NCBI GenBank assembly: GCA_036961355.1
Contig: JBALVL010000024.1
Coordinates: 1-64,000, forward strand
Reading direction: 5' to 3'
Length of the DNA stretch: 64,000 nucleotides
Source: Motiliproteus sp036961355
GTDB taxonomy: Bacteria > Pseudomonadota > Gammaproteobacteria > Pseudomonadales > Balneatricaceae
The notes below the pieces were generated by a model that was given only the letters and a program-made list of their open reading frames with translations, did not search any database and was not told the DNA's origin. Below are positions 46,169 through 54,355 of this stretch, piece by piece; positions within the stretch are counted from its first letter, which is position 1; every line of letters starts with the position of its first letter. The position numbers and the translations under genes were made by a program.

Positions 46169-48033
46169 AAGCCGCCTCCGCAAAGCTCATCCAGACCGGA
46201 CAGCTCGCCTAGGTCGGCCAGATCCCGCGCGGTACCACAAGCATCCACCAGCCCGGCGCCGTACTCTGCATCCCTGCCCTCAATTCCTAGGTCATGACTG
46301 TGCAACTCCAGCATGCGAGCCAGATCCGCCGCCCGCGCCTGGGGATTGACCTGCAACAGCAAAGCGGCAATGCCACTGGCATGAGCGGTCGCCATCGAGG
46401 TCCCCGACAGCATCGGCTGACCGTTGCCCGGACCGGCAGTGATCACATCCACCCCCGGCGCTGCGATCTGTACATAATCACCACGGTTAGCATTGGCGTA
46501 AAGCTGCCGCTCGGCATCAACCGCAGTGACCGCCAGGCTTTCGGGCCAAGCGGCGGGATACACCGGTCGCGCGTTGGGTCCGCCGTTACCGGCAGCGGCC
46601 AGCACCAGAATGCCACGCGCTGCCGCCGCCTTGATCAGTCGTTCCATCAGCGGTGAGGGTGGTCCACCGAGGCTCATGTTGATCAACGGGATATCGCGAC
46701 TGATCGCCTCGTCCAGCGCCTTGATCAGACTGCTACTCCAGCATTGCGCCGCCAGCCCGCCCGGTTGCCGTGGCTGGCAGGCTTTGAAGCTGTAGATCTC
46801 CACCCCGGGAGCCACGCCTGAGGCGCCGATGCCATTGCCGCGAGCGCCGGCGATGATCGCCGCCACGCCGGTTCCGTGAGCATCCGCCGAGTAGCCCCGG
46901 CCGCTAAAGTCGGTCTGTTCGACCACCGCGTGACGCAGCTCCGGGTGACTGACGTCGATGCCGGTATCGATCACCGCCAGCTTCACTTGAGCGCCGGAAT
47001 AACGGGGTGTCAGCTGCGCGGCACCAGTCAGGGTCGGTCCGTAATTGAACAGCTCCAGCGGATCGCCGTAGGCGGCCGATATCGACTCGACGGCGGTGCT
47101 AACTGTGACACCTTCTTTAGCATCAGCTCCTTCTGCTTTAACGCTACCTTCAGCACCTTCAGAAATAGTGCTGCCAGGTGCCGTGGTCGTGTTGATCGTT
47201 GTGGCCGTGGCGTGGCTATCGAGGGTGAAATAGACCACGTCCTTCTGCACCCCCAGTACCGACTGAACACTGCCCAGCAGATCGACCAGACCGTCCAGCG
47301 TCGCGCTGCTACCGGCGGGGCGCAACAACCGAACCAGACGATCGCCGGTACTCTTCAGTTCGGTCACCTCCAGCACCTGCAGCCCCTGACTGTCGGCGAA
47401 GTCGGACACCGAAATTCCACCATTAGTACCGTCGCTGGGTAACAGCACCACCAGCTGATTGGGGCGCCAATGGGGCTTGAGGTACTCCGCCGGGGTCTCT
47501 TCGCTCTGGCACGGCCGGGCCAGTTGCAGCGACCAGCAGGCCGGATCGGTGCCCGCTGGCAGTGAACCGTCCCAAGGCAGCGCCTCACGGTTAGCCGGAC
47601 AACTGTCTGGACGCCCGGCCAGAATCGTTTTCAGGTCCGGGGCTCTGGGGGTCAACCAGCCCTGTCCACCCTCGGGCAGAGTGCCCATCAGGTTGAGACT
47701 CTGAATACTCTGGCAGCTGTCGCTCAGACACTGGGCGGCCAGCGGGTTGGTCGGGTCACACTGACCCTGCAACTGCTGCCACTGGCCCTCGTCGGCGCGA
47801 AAACTGACAAACTGCCGCCCGTCGCTGCCGCGCTGAACCTGCGCGCCCTGAATACCCCGTTGCCGGGCCCACTCTCCCGCCACCCAGTCACCGGGCAGCG
47901 ATAGGCTACGCATCGGTTGCTGATGAGATTTGATCTGCTGTGGCTGATCCCAGCTCCAGGCCAGCCCCGCATAGAGCATCATTAACAACCATATCCACAA
48001 CGACGGCCACGGACTGCGCCCTAAGGGTTTCAT
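46165..48033 (-). CDS. Subtilisin-like serine protease with long N-terminal region
   Basis: 622 residues: N-terminal export helix (SLWIWLLMMLYAGLAW), a ~170-residue Cys-containing region, an I9-like propeptide fold (~200-275: ADSQGLQVLEVTELK... to VQKDVVYF), a linker, and a C-terminal S8 domain. Catalytic triad D356 (VIDTGID), H386 (DAHGTG, where HGTH is usual) and S546 (LSGTSMA); oxyanion N483. Secreted protease, likely autoprocessed. Overlaps its neighbours by ATGA on both sides. Confidence 0.92.
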   Translation of the reverse strand: MKPLGRSPWPSLWIWLLMMLYAGLAWSWDQPQQIKSHQQPMRSLSLPGDWVAGEWARQRGIQGAQVQRGSDGRQFVSFRADEGQWQQLQGQCDPTNPLAAQCLSDSCQSIQSLNLMGTLPEGGQGWLTPRAPDLKTILAGRPDSCPANREALPWDGSLPAGTDPACWSLQLARPCQSEETPAEYLKPHWRPNQLVVLLPSDGTNGGISVSDFADSQGLQVLEVTELKSTGDRLVRLLRPAGSSATLDGLVDLLGSVQSVLGVQKDVVYFTLDSHATATTINTTTAPGSTISEGAEGSVKAEGADAKEGVTVSTAVESISAAYGDPLELFNYGPTLTGAAQLTPRYSGAQVKLAVIDTGIDVSHPELRHAVVEQTDFSGRGYSADAHGTGVAAIIAGARGNGIGASGVAPGVEIYSFKACQPRQPGGLAAQCWSSSLIKALDEAISRDIPLINMSLGGPPSPLMERLIKAAAARGILVLAAAGNGGPNARPVYPAAWPESLAVTAVDAERQLYANANRGDYVQIAAPGVDVITAGPGNGQPMLSGTSMATAHASGIAALLLQVNPQARAADLARMLELHSHDLGIEGRDAEYGAGLVDACGTARDLADLGELSGLDELCGGGL

Positions 48034-49559
48034 GGTGCACCTCCCGGCAGCTGCAGCTGTAACCGGCTTTCACGGGTACTGCCGTCCCGATGCTCGGTGA
48101 TCAGACGCAAGGTCATCAACTGGCCCTTGGGCAGCGAATTGGCATCGAGGCTCAGCAGCGGCTGATTGCGTAGCGGTTGGCTAATCGGTTGCGCCAGCAG
48201 CGGTTGCCAACTTTGCGGGGCCTCGCCCATACCGTAATCGACCTGTGCCTGGAAGAAACTATCGGCGTCGGTGGTGCCCACCACCACCAGCTGCTGCGCG
48301 GCGTTCAGCTCGGCACGTTGCAGCCGGGCCTCGACGAAGTGTTCAGGCGAAGCCTTAAGCGCAGCCTCAGCGTCCAGCAAACCGTAGCCGTGGTTCTGAT
48401 CAATTCCCCGCGGCCCGAGATCACGGGCAGAGTGCAGCAACATGCGCTGTAATTGGGGCGGTTTCAGCCAAGGATCCCGCCCCAGAATCAGCGCCGCCAG
48501 CCCGGTCACATGAGGCGCGGCAAAGGAGGTCCCGGTGGCGCGATAGTAGTGCTGCTGGACAATAGCGCTAGCGGGCGTATACCCCGCCACACCGTTGCGG
48601 CGCAGAAAATCACTACCTTGGGCCCGCAACGACAGCACGTTGACCCCCGGCGCCACCAGATCCAGGGCCGGACCCCAGTCACTGAACAGTGCCCGCTGGC
48701 CGTCTGGTGTCACCGCACCGACCACCAACACCCGCTCCAGCTGCTCATATCCACGATCCGAGTCACCCCGAGCCTGGTTGCCAGCGGCGGTGATCACCAC
48801 CACCTCGCGATCGAGGGCGTAATTGATGGCATCCAGTTCCACCGCGCCCGGTTCTTGGCCGCCCAGACTCAGATGGATCAGGCGCGCGCCTTTGTCGGTA
48901 GCGTAACGAACCGCCTGGGCAATGTGGCTGCCGCTGGCGTGGCCGCTGGCATCAACCACTTTCAGAACCATCAGCCGCGCGTTGGGGGCAATGCCCGAGA
49001 TCCCGATACCGTTGTCACGGCCAGCGGCGATGATCCCGGCAATGTGGGTGCCGTGTCCGTGATCGTCCCAGGGACTGTTGCTGCGGGCAACGAAGTTCCA
49101 ACCGATCAAGTCATCGATCAAGCCGTTGCCGTCATCGTCACGGCCATTAGCCCGCTCGTCCGGATTACGCCACAGCTGTTCTACGGGTAGGTCGGGGTGG
49201 CTGTAATCTACGCCGCTATCGATCAGCGCCACAATCACCGGTTTAAGCTGCTCAGGAAAGGCGGCGCTCGGTATACCCTCTTCGCTAACCAGGCCGATGT
49301 GGCTCAACCCCCACTGGTCACCGTAGCTCTGGTCCCAGCTGCCACGGCTACTGAGCAGCGGGTCATTTAGAGGTAAATCGTTGAGCGGCGTTGTTTTCTC
49401 TACAGAGGGCGCTATGGGCGTAGATCCGAAGGCAGCCGCAAATGGATTGGCAGCAGACGCGCCGGTCGCCGGCGTGTTGGTTACAGGCTGTATCTCCGGT
49501 TCCTGAGCCGAGACCGCAGCGGCCAGGGCCAGCAACAGTGCGGCCAGGGTCAACTTCAT
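48030..49559 (-). CDS. Subtilisin-like serine protease
   Basis: 509 residues with signal peptide to about VSAQEP, no recognisable I9 propeptide, and an S8 domain: D114 (ALIDSGVD), H169 (DDHGHGTHIAG), N261 (AAGN), S345 (TGTSFAAPH). A DDDGNGLIDD calcium-type insert lies between the Asp and the His. The C-terminal ~110 residues form a beta-rich domain. Coupled to the anti-sigma and to the second subtilase by ATGA overlaps; likely acts on surface proteins or on the anti-sigma factor. Confidence 0.93.
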   Translation of the reverse strand: MKLTLAALLLALAAAVSAQEPEIQPVTNTPATGASAANPFAAAFGSTPIAPSVEKTTPLNDLPLNDPLLSSRGSWDQSYGDQWGLSHIGLVSEEGIPSAAFPEQLKPVIVALIDSGVDYSHPDLPVEQLWRNPDERANGRDDDGNGLIDDLIGWNFVARSNSPWDDHGHGTHIAGIIAAGRDNGIGISGIAPNARLMVLKVVDASGHASGSHIAQAVRYATDKGARLIHLSLGGQEPGAVELDAINYALDREVVVITAAGNQARGDSDRGYEQLERVLVVGAVTPDGQRALFSDWGPALDLVAPGVNVLSLRAQGSDFLRRNGVAGYTPASAIVQQHYYRATGTSFAAPHVTGLAALILGRDPWLKPPQLQRMLLHSARDLGPRGIDQNHGYGLLDAEAALKASPEHFVEARLQRAELNAAQQLVVVGTTDADSFFQAQVDYGMGEAPQSWQPLLAQPISQPLRNQPLLSLDANSLPKGQLMTLRLITEHRDGSTRESRLQLQLPGGAP

Positions 49560-50224
49560 GGCTCAGTTCTCTGTAGGTAGAGCACCGATGGGTGGACTTG
49601 CAGCGCCGCTAGCCGAGCCTCGAGCTGATCGTCTTGTGGCAGCTGGATGCGATAGGTACCTATGGCGGAGGGGCCATCAACGATGACGGCGCTCTGCGCG
49701 CGCAGCAGCGCCTGAAGCTCGGCCAGGCTGATCTCAGGGTTGAGACCGATAGTCGCCTGCGTGCCTGCTGTAACCGCGGTAGGCGTCGACCCAGACAGCA
49801 CTTGGTAGCCCTCATCGGTTTCGCCGGGCAGCAGCATCACCGCGCTCAGGGCCACCACTAGGCCTAATTGGGAGACCATCGCTACCCGTGCGAACGCCGG
49901 GGTCAGGTCCCACTTCAACGTCTCGGCGCACCAATTTTGCAACCGCTCTAACAGAGAGGCAGGGGCCTGACGCTCGACCGTCTCGTTGGCAACCTCTTCG
50001 ATCTCGATCCGAGCCATTAACTTATCAAAACCCGCCTGTGCGTTGAATACCGGCTCCTCGGCACCCACCTCGCCAACGCTCTGCTGCATAAATTCGTACT
50101 CAGCCAACTGCTGCTGGGCCTCGGGATTGTTCTCCAACCAGACCTCAACCTCGCGCCGTTCGGCATCATCCAAACTTCCGTTGGCGTACCAGGCCAGTCG
50201 CTCATCCATTTTGTATTCACTCAT
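49556..50224 (-). CDS. Anti-sigma factor with I9-like extracytoplasmic domain
   Basis: 222 residues. Cytoplasmic N-terminal ~100 residues are an anti-sigma helical domain (LAWYANGSLDDAERREVEVWLENNPEAQQQ split as the ASD does), without the Cys/His zinc motif of ZAS proteins; one TM helix at ~113-132; then a ~90-residue periplasmic part ending VDGPSAIGTYRIQLPQ...LAALQVHPSVLYLQRTEP. That last block resembles subtilase propeptide (I9/fervidolysin prodomain) strands. It overlaps sigma and subtilase by ATGA. I infer that it binds the co-encoded sigma and senses the co-encoded protease. Confidence 0.85.
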   Translation of the reverse strand: MSEYKMDERLAWYANGSLDDAERREVEVWLENNPEAQQQLAEYEFMQQSVGEVGAEEPVFNAQAGFDKLMARIEIEEVANETVERQAPASLLERLQNWCAETLKWDLTPAFARVAMVSQLGLVVALSAVMLLPGETDEGYQVLSGSTPTAVTAGTQATIGLNPEISLAELQALLRAQSAVIVDGPSAIGTYRIQLPQDDQLEARLAALQVHPSVLYLQRTEP

Positions 50225-50808
50225 GTCACACCTCCCACTTCAGTCTCGGACAGCCCTAGGTTGGTTAACCAGGGTTTAAGCTTGGCCTTGGCATGGTACA
50301 TCCGAGTTTTTACCGTATTTTCAGGGCACTGCAGAATGTCAGCAATCTCTTTGTAGGAACAGTCGTGGAAAAAGGTCAGCTCGACCACTTCCCGATGTTC
50401 GTCCGACAACCGTGCGATGGCCTGCCTCATCAGCGCCCGAAGCTGCTCGTGGCTCTTGGCAGCGCTCGCATCTTCGCGTTCGTCCACCGCCTCGGGGGCC
50501 TGGCTCAGCTCAACGGTATCGAGCTTTTTGCCCCGCACCGCATTGAGGGTGCGAAAGCGGGCGATACCCAGAATCCAGGTAGACGGCGATGAACGCCCCT
50601 CAAAACTGGCCGCACTCTTCCAAATTTCCATCATCACGTCGTTGACCAGCTCCTCGGCTTTGGCTTCGTCTTTCATCATCCGAATCACGAAGCGGAAAAT
50701 ACGCGAAGCATAACGCTGATATAGCTGCTCCAACGCGGCCTTATCGCCTTTTCCAATACGATGAATCCATGCAACCTCTTCAGCAGCAGGTTCATTGGCA
50801 GTATCCAT
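50221..50808 (-). CDS. RNA polymerase ECF-type sigma factor
   Basis: 195 residues from ATG 50808 (TTG at 50811 is closer to GGAGG and may be used). Region 2 is LYQRYASRIFRFVIRMMKDE with the EELVNDVMMEIWKSAASFEGRSSPSTWILGIARFR helix set, region 4 the LSDEHREVVELTFFHDCSYKEIADILQCPENTVKTRM helix-turn-helix. Followed by an anti-sigma gene. The five TGAACY-N14-YGTKACY sites nearby are the natural targets. No such site is found before its own gene. Confidence 0.94.
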   Translation of the reverse strand: MDTANEPAAEEVAWIHRIGKGDKAALEQLYQRYASRIFRFVIRMMKDEAKAEELVNDVMMEIWKSAASFEGRSSPSTWILGIARFRTLNAVRGKKLDTVELSQAPEAVDEREDASAAKSHEQLRALMRQAIARLSDEHREVVELTFFHDCSYKEIADILQCPENTVKTRMYHAKAKLKPWLTNLGLSETEVGGVT

Positions 50809-51127
50809 CAATAGGCACCTCCGTCAACGAGCGACGTTTACGCAACGATAACTGGCTGCATTTAAACGGCAACGTCGATATAGATCTGCTGAGAGAGCCG
50901 GCGACACCGCCGTACAGAAGGTGAAGTTCACCGGTTTCCTGTCGGCCTCATCGCACAGATGCCGGGGTGTAGGGCCGACCCGTTGGCCTGGGTCGGTGCG
51001 ATTTGAGACTAGTTTCAGCTTAGGAAGCTTGCTCCGGTTTTGCCAATTCTGGCCTGTTTTAACTGGTAATGTTGGTAACCGCATTGGCTTATACCCGCCG
51101 TTGTTAATCGTAGTGTCTGCGTATCTC
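50809..51127. other. Intergenic region before the sigma operon
   Basis: About 320 bp without a convincing gene. It must hold the sigma operon promoter, but no ECF-type site like the other five is seen, so the operon is probably not autoregulated by that sequence. Confidence 0.5.
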
Positions 51128-51337
51128 TTAGATGGCAAAATCCTCTTGAATCGCCAGTGACATACCGCCGTAGCTAGGGCTGGTCTGGCTCAAAGCTCGC
51201 AGTGCGCGAAGGCAGTGCATGTTGCTCAATTCTTGCTGCAGGCGTTCGAAGTCGGAGCGATCGATAAGCAGTGCTTCGTTGATTTGACCTTTGCTGCGTA
51301 GGCGGTGAACGAGTTCGTAAAGGCGTGTGCTGATCAT
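51128..51337 (-). CDS. Small protein (69 aa) under the ECF-type promoter
   Basis: 69 residues, MISTRLYELVHRLRSKGQINEA..., amphipathic helices, no signal peptide, no recognised family. AAGGAG lies 6 nt before the ATG and an ECF-type promoter (51381-51410) lies 44 bp upstream, so it is a real gene of the same regulon. Possibly a cytoplasmic regulator or chaperone; unknown. Confidence 0.75.
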   Translation of the reverse strand: MISTRLYELVHRLRSKGQINEALLIDRSDFERLQQELSNMHCLRALRALSQTSPSYGGMSLAIQEDFAI

Positions 51338-51380
51338 GACTGACTCCTTGGCGCTGGGCGCTTTGTGTCTCTGTTGCCAC

Positions 51381-51410
51381 GTAGGTAACGGCTAGACGCA
51401 ACCAGGTTCA
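51381..51410 (-). promoter_or_regulatory. ECF-type promoter of the 69-aa gene
   Basis: On the minus strand: TGAACC, 14 nt, CGTTACCTAC; the best match to the csgG-like gene's promoter (identical boxes). Confidence 0.78.
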
Positions 51411-51511
51411 AAAAAGAAGAGGGAGGGCGAAAGCTGGTCGTTTATAAATTCGAAGGGGAAAACGGTACCTGATTACCCAGCAAGCTCTGCCGAGAACCGC
51501 ACTTGTAGCCG

Positions 51512-51536
51512 GTAGGAGCCCAGTCCTCTGGGCGAT
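51512..51536 (+). repeat. REP-like element, copy 1
   Basis: GTAGGAGCCCAGTCCTCTGG followed by GCGAT; same plan as 51705-51730 on the other strand and 62175-62199. Resembles the GTAGGAGC...GCGATC REP family of gammaproteobacteria. Confidence 0.7.
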
Positions 51537-51589
51537 ATTTTGATCTTTTGATCTTTTGGTCTTTTGGTCTTTTGGTCTTTTGGTCTTTT
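51534..51589. repeat. Tandem octamer repeat
   Basis: Seven units of G-R-T-C/A-TTTT: GATATTTT, GATCTTTT x2, GGTCTTTT x4. It adjoins the REP-like element and lies between the 69-aa gene and the SDR gene; the number of units could change by slippage. Confidence 0.8.
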
Positions 51590-51704
51590 GGCTTCAAGGA
51601 TGAAACATTGTCGCCAATCCGATACTAGCGGGACCGCTAGCCACGGTCAGAGATGACAGCCTGTGGCATCTGTCCTGAAGGCATAGGCGCTGTAAGTCGG
51701 TAAA

Positions 51705-51730
51705 GATCGCCGAGGGGACTCGGCTCCTAC
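51705..51730 (-). repeat. REP-like element, copy 2 (inverted)
   Basis: Read on the minus strand: GTAGGAGCCGAGTCCCCTCG then GCGATC. With copy 1 it forms an inverted pair about 170 bp apart, as REP elements often do. Confidence 0.7.
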
Positions 51731-51890
51731 ATCGACCACTGTGCAGACGCGGCTGTGTGATGACTTTAGCTGAGCATTGGGGATAATCAGGAAACGGCAA
51801 TAAATAGCAAACAAGTAATGTCCGTTCACCAGCACTTCGTAGGTACCGTTATGCTAGTGTTGACCGCTTTGTAATCTAACGGTTTTTATT

Positions 51891-52748
51891 GTGAACTTAG
51901 ACAAATCCATTCTTATCACCGGTTGTTCTACCGGTATCGGCTTAGAGGTCGCCCTGGGATTAAAAGCCCAGGGATATCAAGTATTTGCTTCTTCCCGTCA
52001 ACCTTCAGACGTGGCACGATTGCAACAACAAGGGCTGCAAGCCTGCTTGCTTGACCTTGACGACAGCGAGTCAATTCATAACGCCGTTGCGTGGTTATTG
52101 AAAGAGACCGATAACAAGCTTTATGCACTCTTTAACAATGGTGCATACGGCCAGCCAGGTGCCGTAGAAGATCTATCCCGCGACGTACTACGCCAGCAAT
52201 TTGAAACCAACCTTTTTGGCTGGTTAGAACTCACTAACTTGTTGATCCCGGTGATGAGACGTCAAGGGTATGGACGTATCATCCAAAACAGTTCGGTACT
52301 GGGGCTAATCACGATGAAATACCGTGGTGCATACAATGCCAGCAAGTTCGCACTCGAAGGCCTCACCGATACCTTAAGACAAGAGCTTTATGGCAGCGGC
52401 ATCCATGTATCACTGATCGAACCGGGTCCCATTAGCAGTGACTTTAGAAAAAATGCTTACGCAAAATTTAAACAAAACATCCGCACGCAAGGCAGTGCAC
52501 ACCAAGCCACCTATGAAATGGTGGAACAACGCTTAGCCGCACCGTCTGATTCAAGTAAAAAAGATCCCTTCACACTCGGCCCAGACGCGGTATTAAAAAG
52601 AGTGGTTCACGCACTCGAAGCAAAGAAGCCGAAAGCACGCTATTACGTGACGTTTCCGACGTATCTGTTCGCCTACCTTAGACGGTTTTTATCGGCCAAC
52701 ATGCTAGATTTCGTATTACGCAAGGTTGCCGAGGGCGAGCATAAATAA
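51891..52748 (+). CDS. Short-chain dehydrogenase/reductase
   Basis: 285 residues, GTG start. NAD(P) loop TGCSTGIGLEVA and catalytic YNASKFALEGL (Tyr-x3-Lys) identify an SDR; NSSVLGL supplies the Ser. The family includes 3-ketoacyl reductases and steroid dehydrogenases (close in flavour to the YbbO/17-beta-HSD subgroup). The region 51411-51890 before it has only repeats. Confidence 0.92.
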   Translation: MNLDKSILITGCSTGIGLEVALGLKAQGYQVFASSRQPSDVARLQQQGLQACLLDLDDSESIHNAVAWLLKETDNKLYALFNNGAYGQPGAVEDLSRDVLRQQFETNLFGWLELTNLLIPVMRRQGYGRIIQNSSVLGLITMKYRGAYNASKFALEGLTDTLRQELYGSGIHVSLIEPGPISSDFRKNAYAKFKQNIRTQGSAHQATYEMVEQRLAAPSDSSKKDPFTLGPDAVLKRVVHALEAKKPKARYYVTFPTYLFAYLRRFLSANMLDFVLRKVAEGEHK

Positions 52749-52760
52749 TCGATAGCTCGA

Positions 52761-53678
52761 TTAATAAAAATCGATGATAAAGCCCGCGGTGACATAGGTC
52801 TCATCATAATCGAGGGCAAATTCGCTCAAGATAGCCCGGCCGGTATAAGCCTCCAACACCAGCCTCAGGTTGCTACTGCTGGTCTCTCGCTTAATCAAAT
52901 ACCCCAACTGCCCAGTGATGCCGGGCTTCCAGCCACTCTCGTCAAACGCACGAACATGGGTGGCGCCGAAAAACGCCATGTTGCCATCCCAGAGGTCGAA
53001 GGGGCCTTGGTATTGAGCGCCACCCTCAATACCAAGACGCTCCTGACGCTCCTCATTACCTATGTTAAAGGCCCAGCTCGGCTCGACGTAGGTGATCCAA
53101 TTATTTTCCAGCCGCCAGGCGAAACCGGCAACCAGTGCATCACGCGTGTAGCCGACCCGCTCGCGCCCGGTCGTTTCGATATATTCATCCCCCAAGTGTG
53201 CCGATAGATGTCGGTAGCCAAGCCGCACATCCAGGGTGTTATTCCACTCGTAAACTCCATAAATCCCATAAACCCCTTCCCAACCGATCGAATCCAGCTG
53301 ATTGCCAAGGTCAAACTGGGTAAACAATCCGCCTTCGATATCGATCGCAAATTCGTTGACACTATCGGGGTTTGAGACTTTGAACAGGGTATAGCGTGTG
53401 CCAGCATCGAGCATAATTCTGCCGCTCGAAGTCTCCGGAATATCGGTATTGGTCCAGCCCGCGCTGACGTTCATTCGCGGACGCCGGGGATCGGCAATAT
53501 AGGCAGGATAGGGTTGGTCGTTAGGGTCAAACTCCCAGACCCGGCCGCCCCGCCCCTCCATTGTCGGTGCCTCAGACACTACTTCCGCATCGTTACTGGC
53601 TGCCTGCAGCGTGGTGACTGGCGCTGATAGCGCTATGGTGCTGATTAAACATGCTATTACAGCGCAGTTGCGTGGCAT
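52761..53678 (-). CDS. DUF1207 family outer-membrane-barrel-like protein
   Basis: 305 residues, signal peptide to about TLQAAS, then aromatic-rich beta strands and a C-terminal ETYVTAGFIIDFY, the end typical of DUF1207. Function unknown; predicted outer membrane beta barrel. ATG at 53678 chosen with GGAGAG upstream. Confidence 0.82.
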   Translation of the reverse strand: MPRNCAVIACLISTIALSAPVTTLQAASNDAEVVSEAPTMEGRGGRVWEFDPNDQPYPAYIADPRRPRMNVSAGWTNTDIPETSSGRIMLDAGTRYTLFKVSNPDSVNEFAIDIEGGLFTQFDLGNQLDSIGWEGVYGIYGVYEWNNTLDVRLGYRHLSAHLGDEYIETTGRERVGYTRDALVAGFAWRLENNWITYVEPSWAFNIGNEERQERLGIEGGAQYQGPFDLWDGNMAFFGATHVRAFDESGWKPGITGQLGYLIKRETSSSNLRLVLEAYTGRAILSEFALDYDETYVTAGFIIDFY

Positions 53679-53783
53679 TGTTGGCTCTCCAGTATCGATC
53701 AATTGGCTATATAGCCTGCGAGGGTGGCAACTCGCCAATGGGTGAACCTAGCCTTTATAACCGGCAAACCCAAGAGTAAGGGC

Positions 53784-54119
53784 TTAAACGAACATATGAT
53801 TTGCCGGGGTAACGCCTCGATCGTAGGTACAAAAAGTATCCGTCGCTTGAGGGGTTTTAGTGTGAATTTTAATGTTAGTAATGACCTCAAGCGCGCCGTG
53901 GTCGTAGCAAGCTTGTTGTGCGGCTTTTACAATCTCCAGAAGGTGGTCAAGCTCACCTTTCATGGTGGTTTCCATAGCGCCAACCTGATAAGGAACGTTT
54001 GAGTTCTTAACCACTTCAATGGCCTTGTCCACCACTTCAAAGTTATTACCCGTCTCAACCCGAGGGATAATTTGAAAAGCCAGAAAGACCTCTTTTAAGG
54101 GTTTGTTTGCGCTTGTCAT
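53784..54119 (-). CDS. Thiamine-binding protein (MTH1187/YkoF superfamily)
   Basis: 111 residues with the family core VGAMETTMKGELDHLLEIVKAAQQA. These small cytoplasmic tetramers bind thiamine or its precursor, and have no enzymatic role assigned. The C-terminal ~20 residues (TYDRGVTPANHMFV) do not look like the family, so a small change at the 3' end is possible. Confidence 0.8.
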   Translation of the reverse strand: MTSANKPLKEVFLAFQIIPRVETGNNFEVVDKAIEVVKNSNVPYQVGAMETTMKGELDHLLEIVKAAQQACYDHGALEVITNIKIHTKTPQATDTFCTYDRGVTPANHMFV

Positions 54120-54238
54120 TGACTACCAACCTCGAAGACTGATTTGAATAATTCTGGAACCGTAATATGCATGCCCCTTTGAAACCCTTGAATTCGGCCA
54201 CAACGATGAGCATGGGACCAGGTGCAGATTGATGGGTA

Positions 54239-54302
54239 TTATTCTGGATTATTGCGTGCTCGTATAGCCTTCTTTCGCCCCGCCGGGCGGCTTCATTTCT
54301 TA
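54239..54302 (+). repeat. Dispersed repeat, left-arm copy 1
   Basis: ATTCTGGATTATTGCGTGC, then TTCTTTCGCCCCGCCGGGCG and CTTCATTTCTTAG; closely matches 55700-55762 and 61921-61985. It lies directly downstream of the nuclease-like gene. Confidence 0.85.
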
Positions 54303-54355
54303 GTTACGCGGTGGAAAAACCGAAGCAAAGAAGTCGCGTCCCGGAGACCTAGATC

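Noticed and set aside
48453..49190. 245-codon plus-strand frame inside subtilase 2
   Set aside because: Antisense shadow; His/Arg-rich composition typical of read-through of a real gene's complement, no start signal.
50809..51127. An ECF autoregulatory promoter before the sigma gene
   Set aside because: A GTTGGTAACC near 51071 resembles the -10 box, but no TGAACC-type box lies 14 nt away on either strand.
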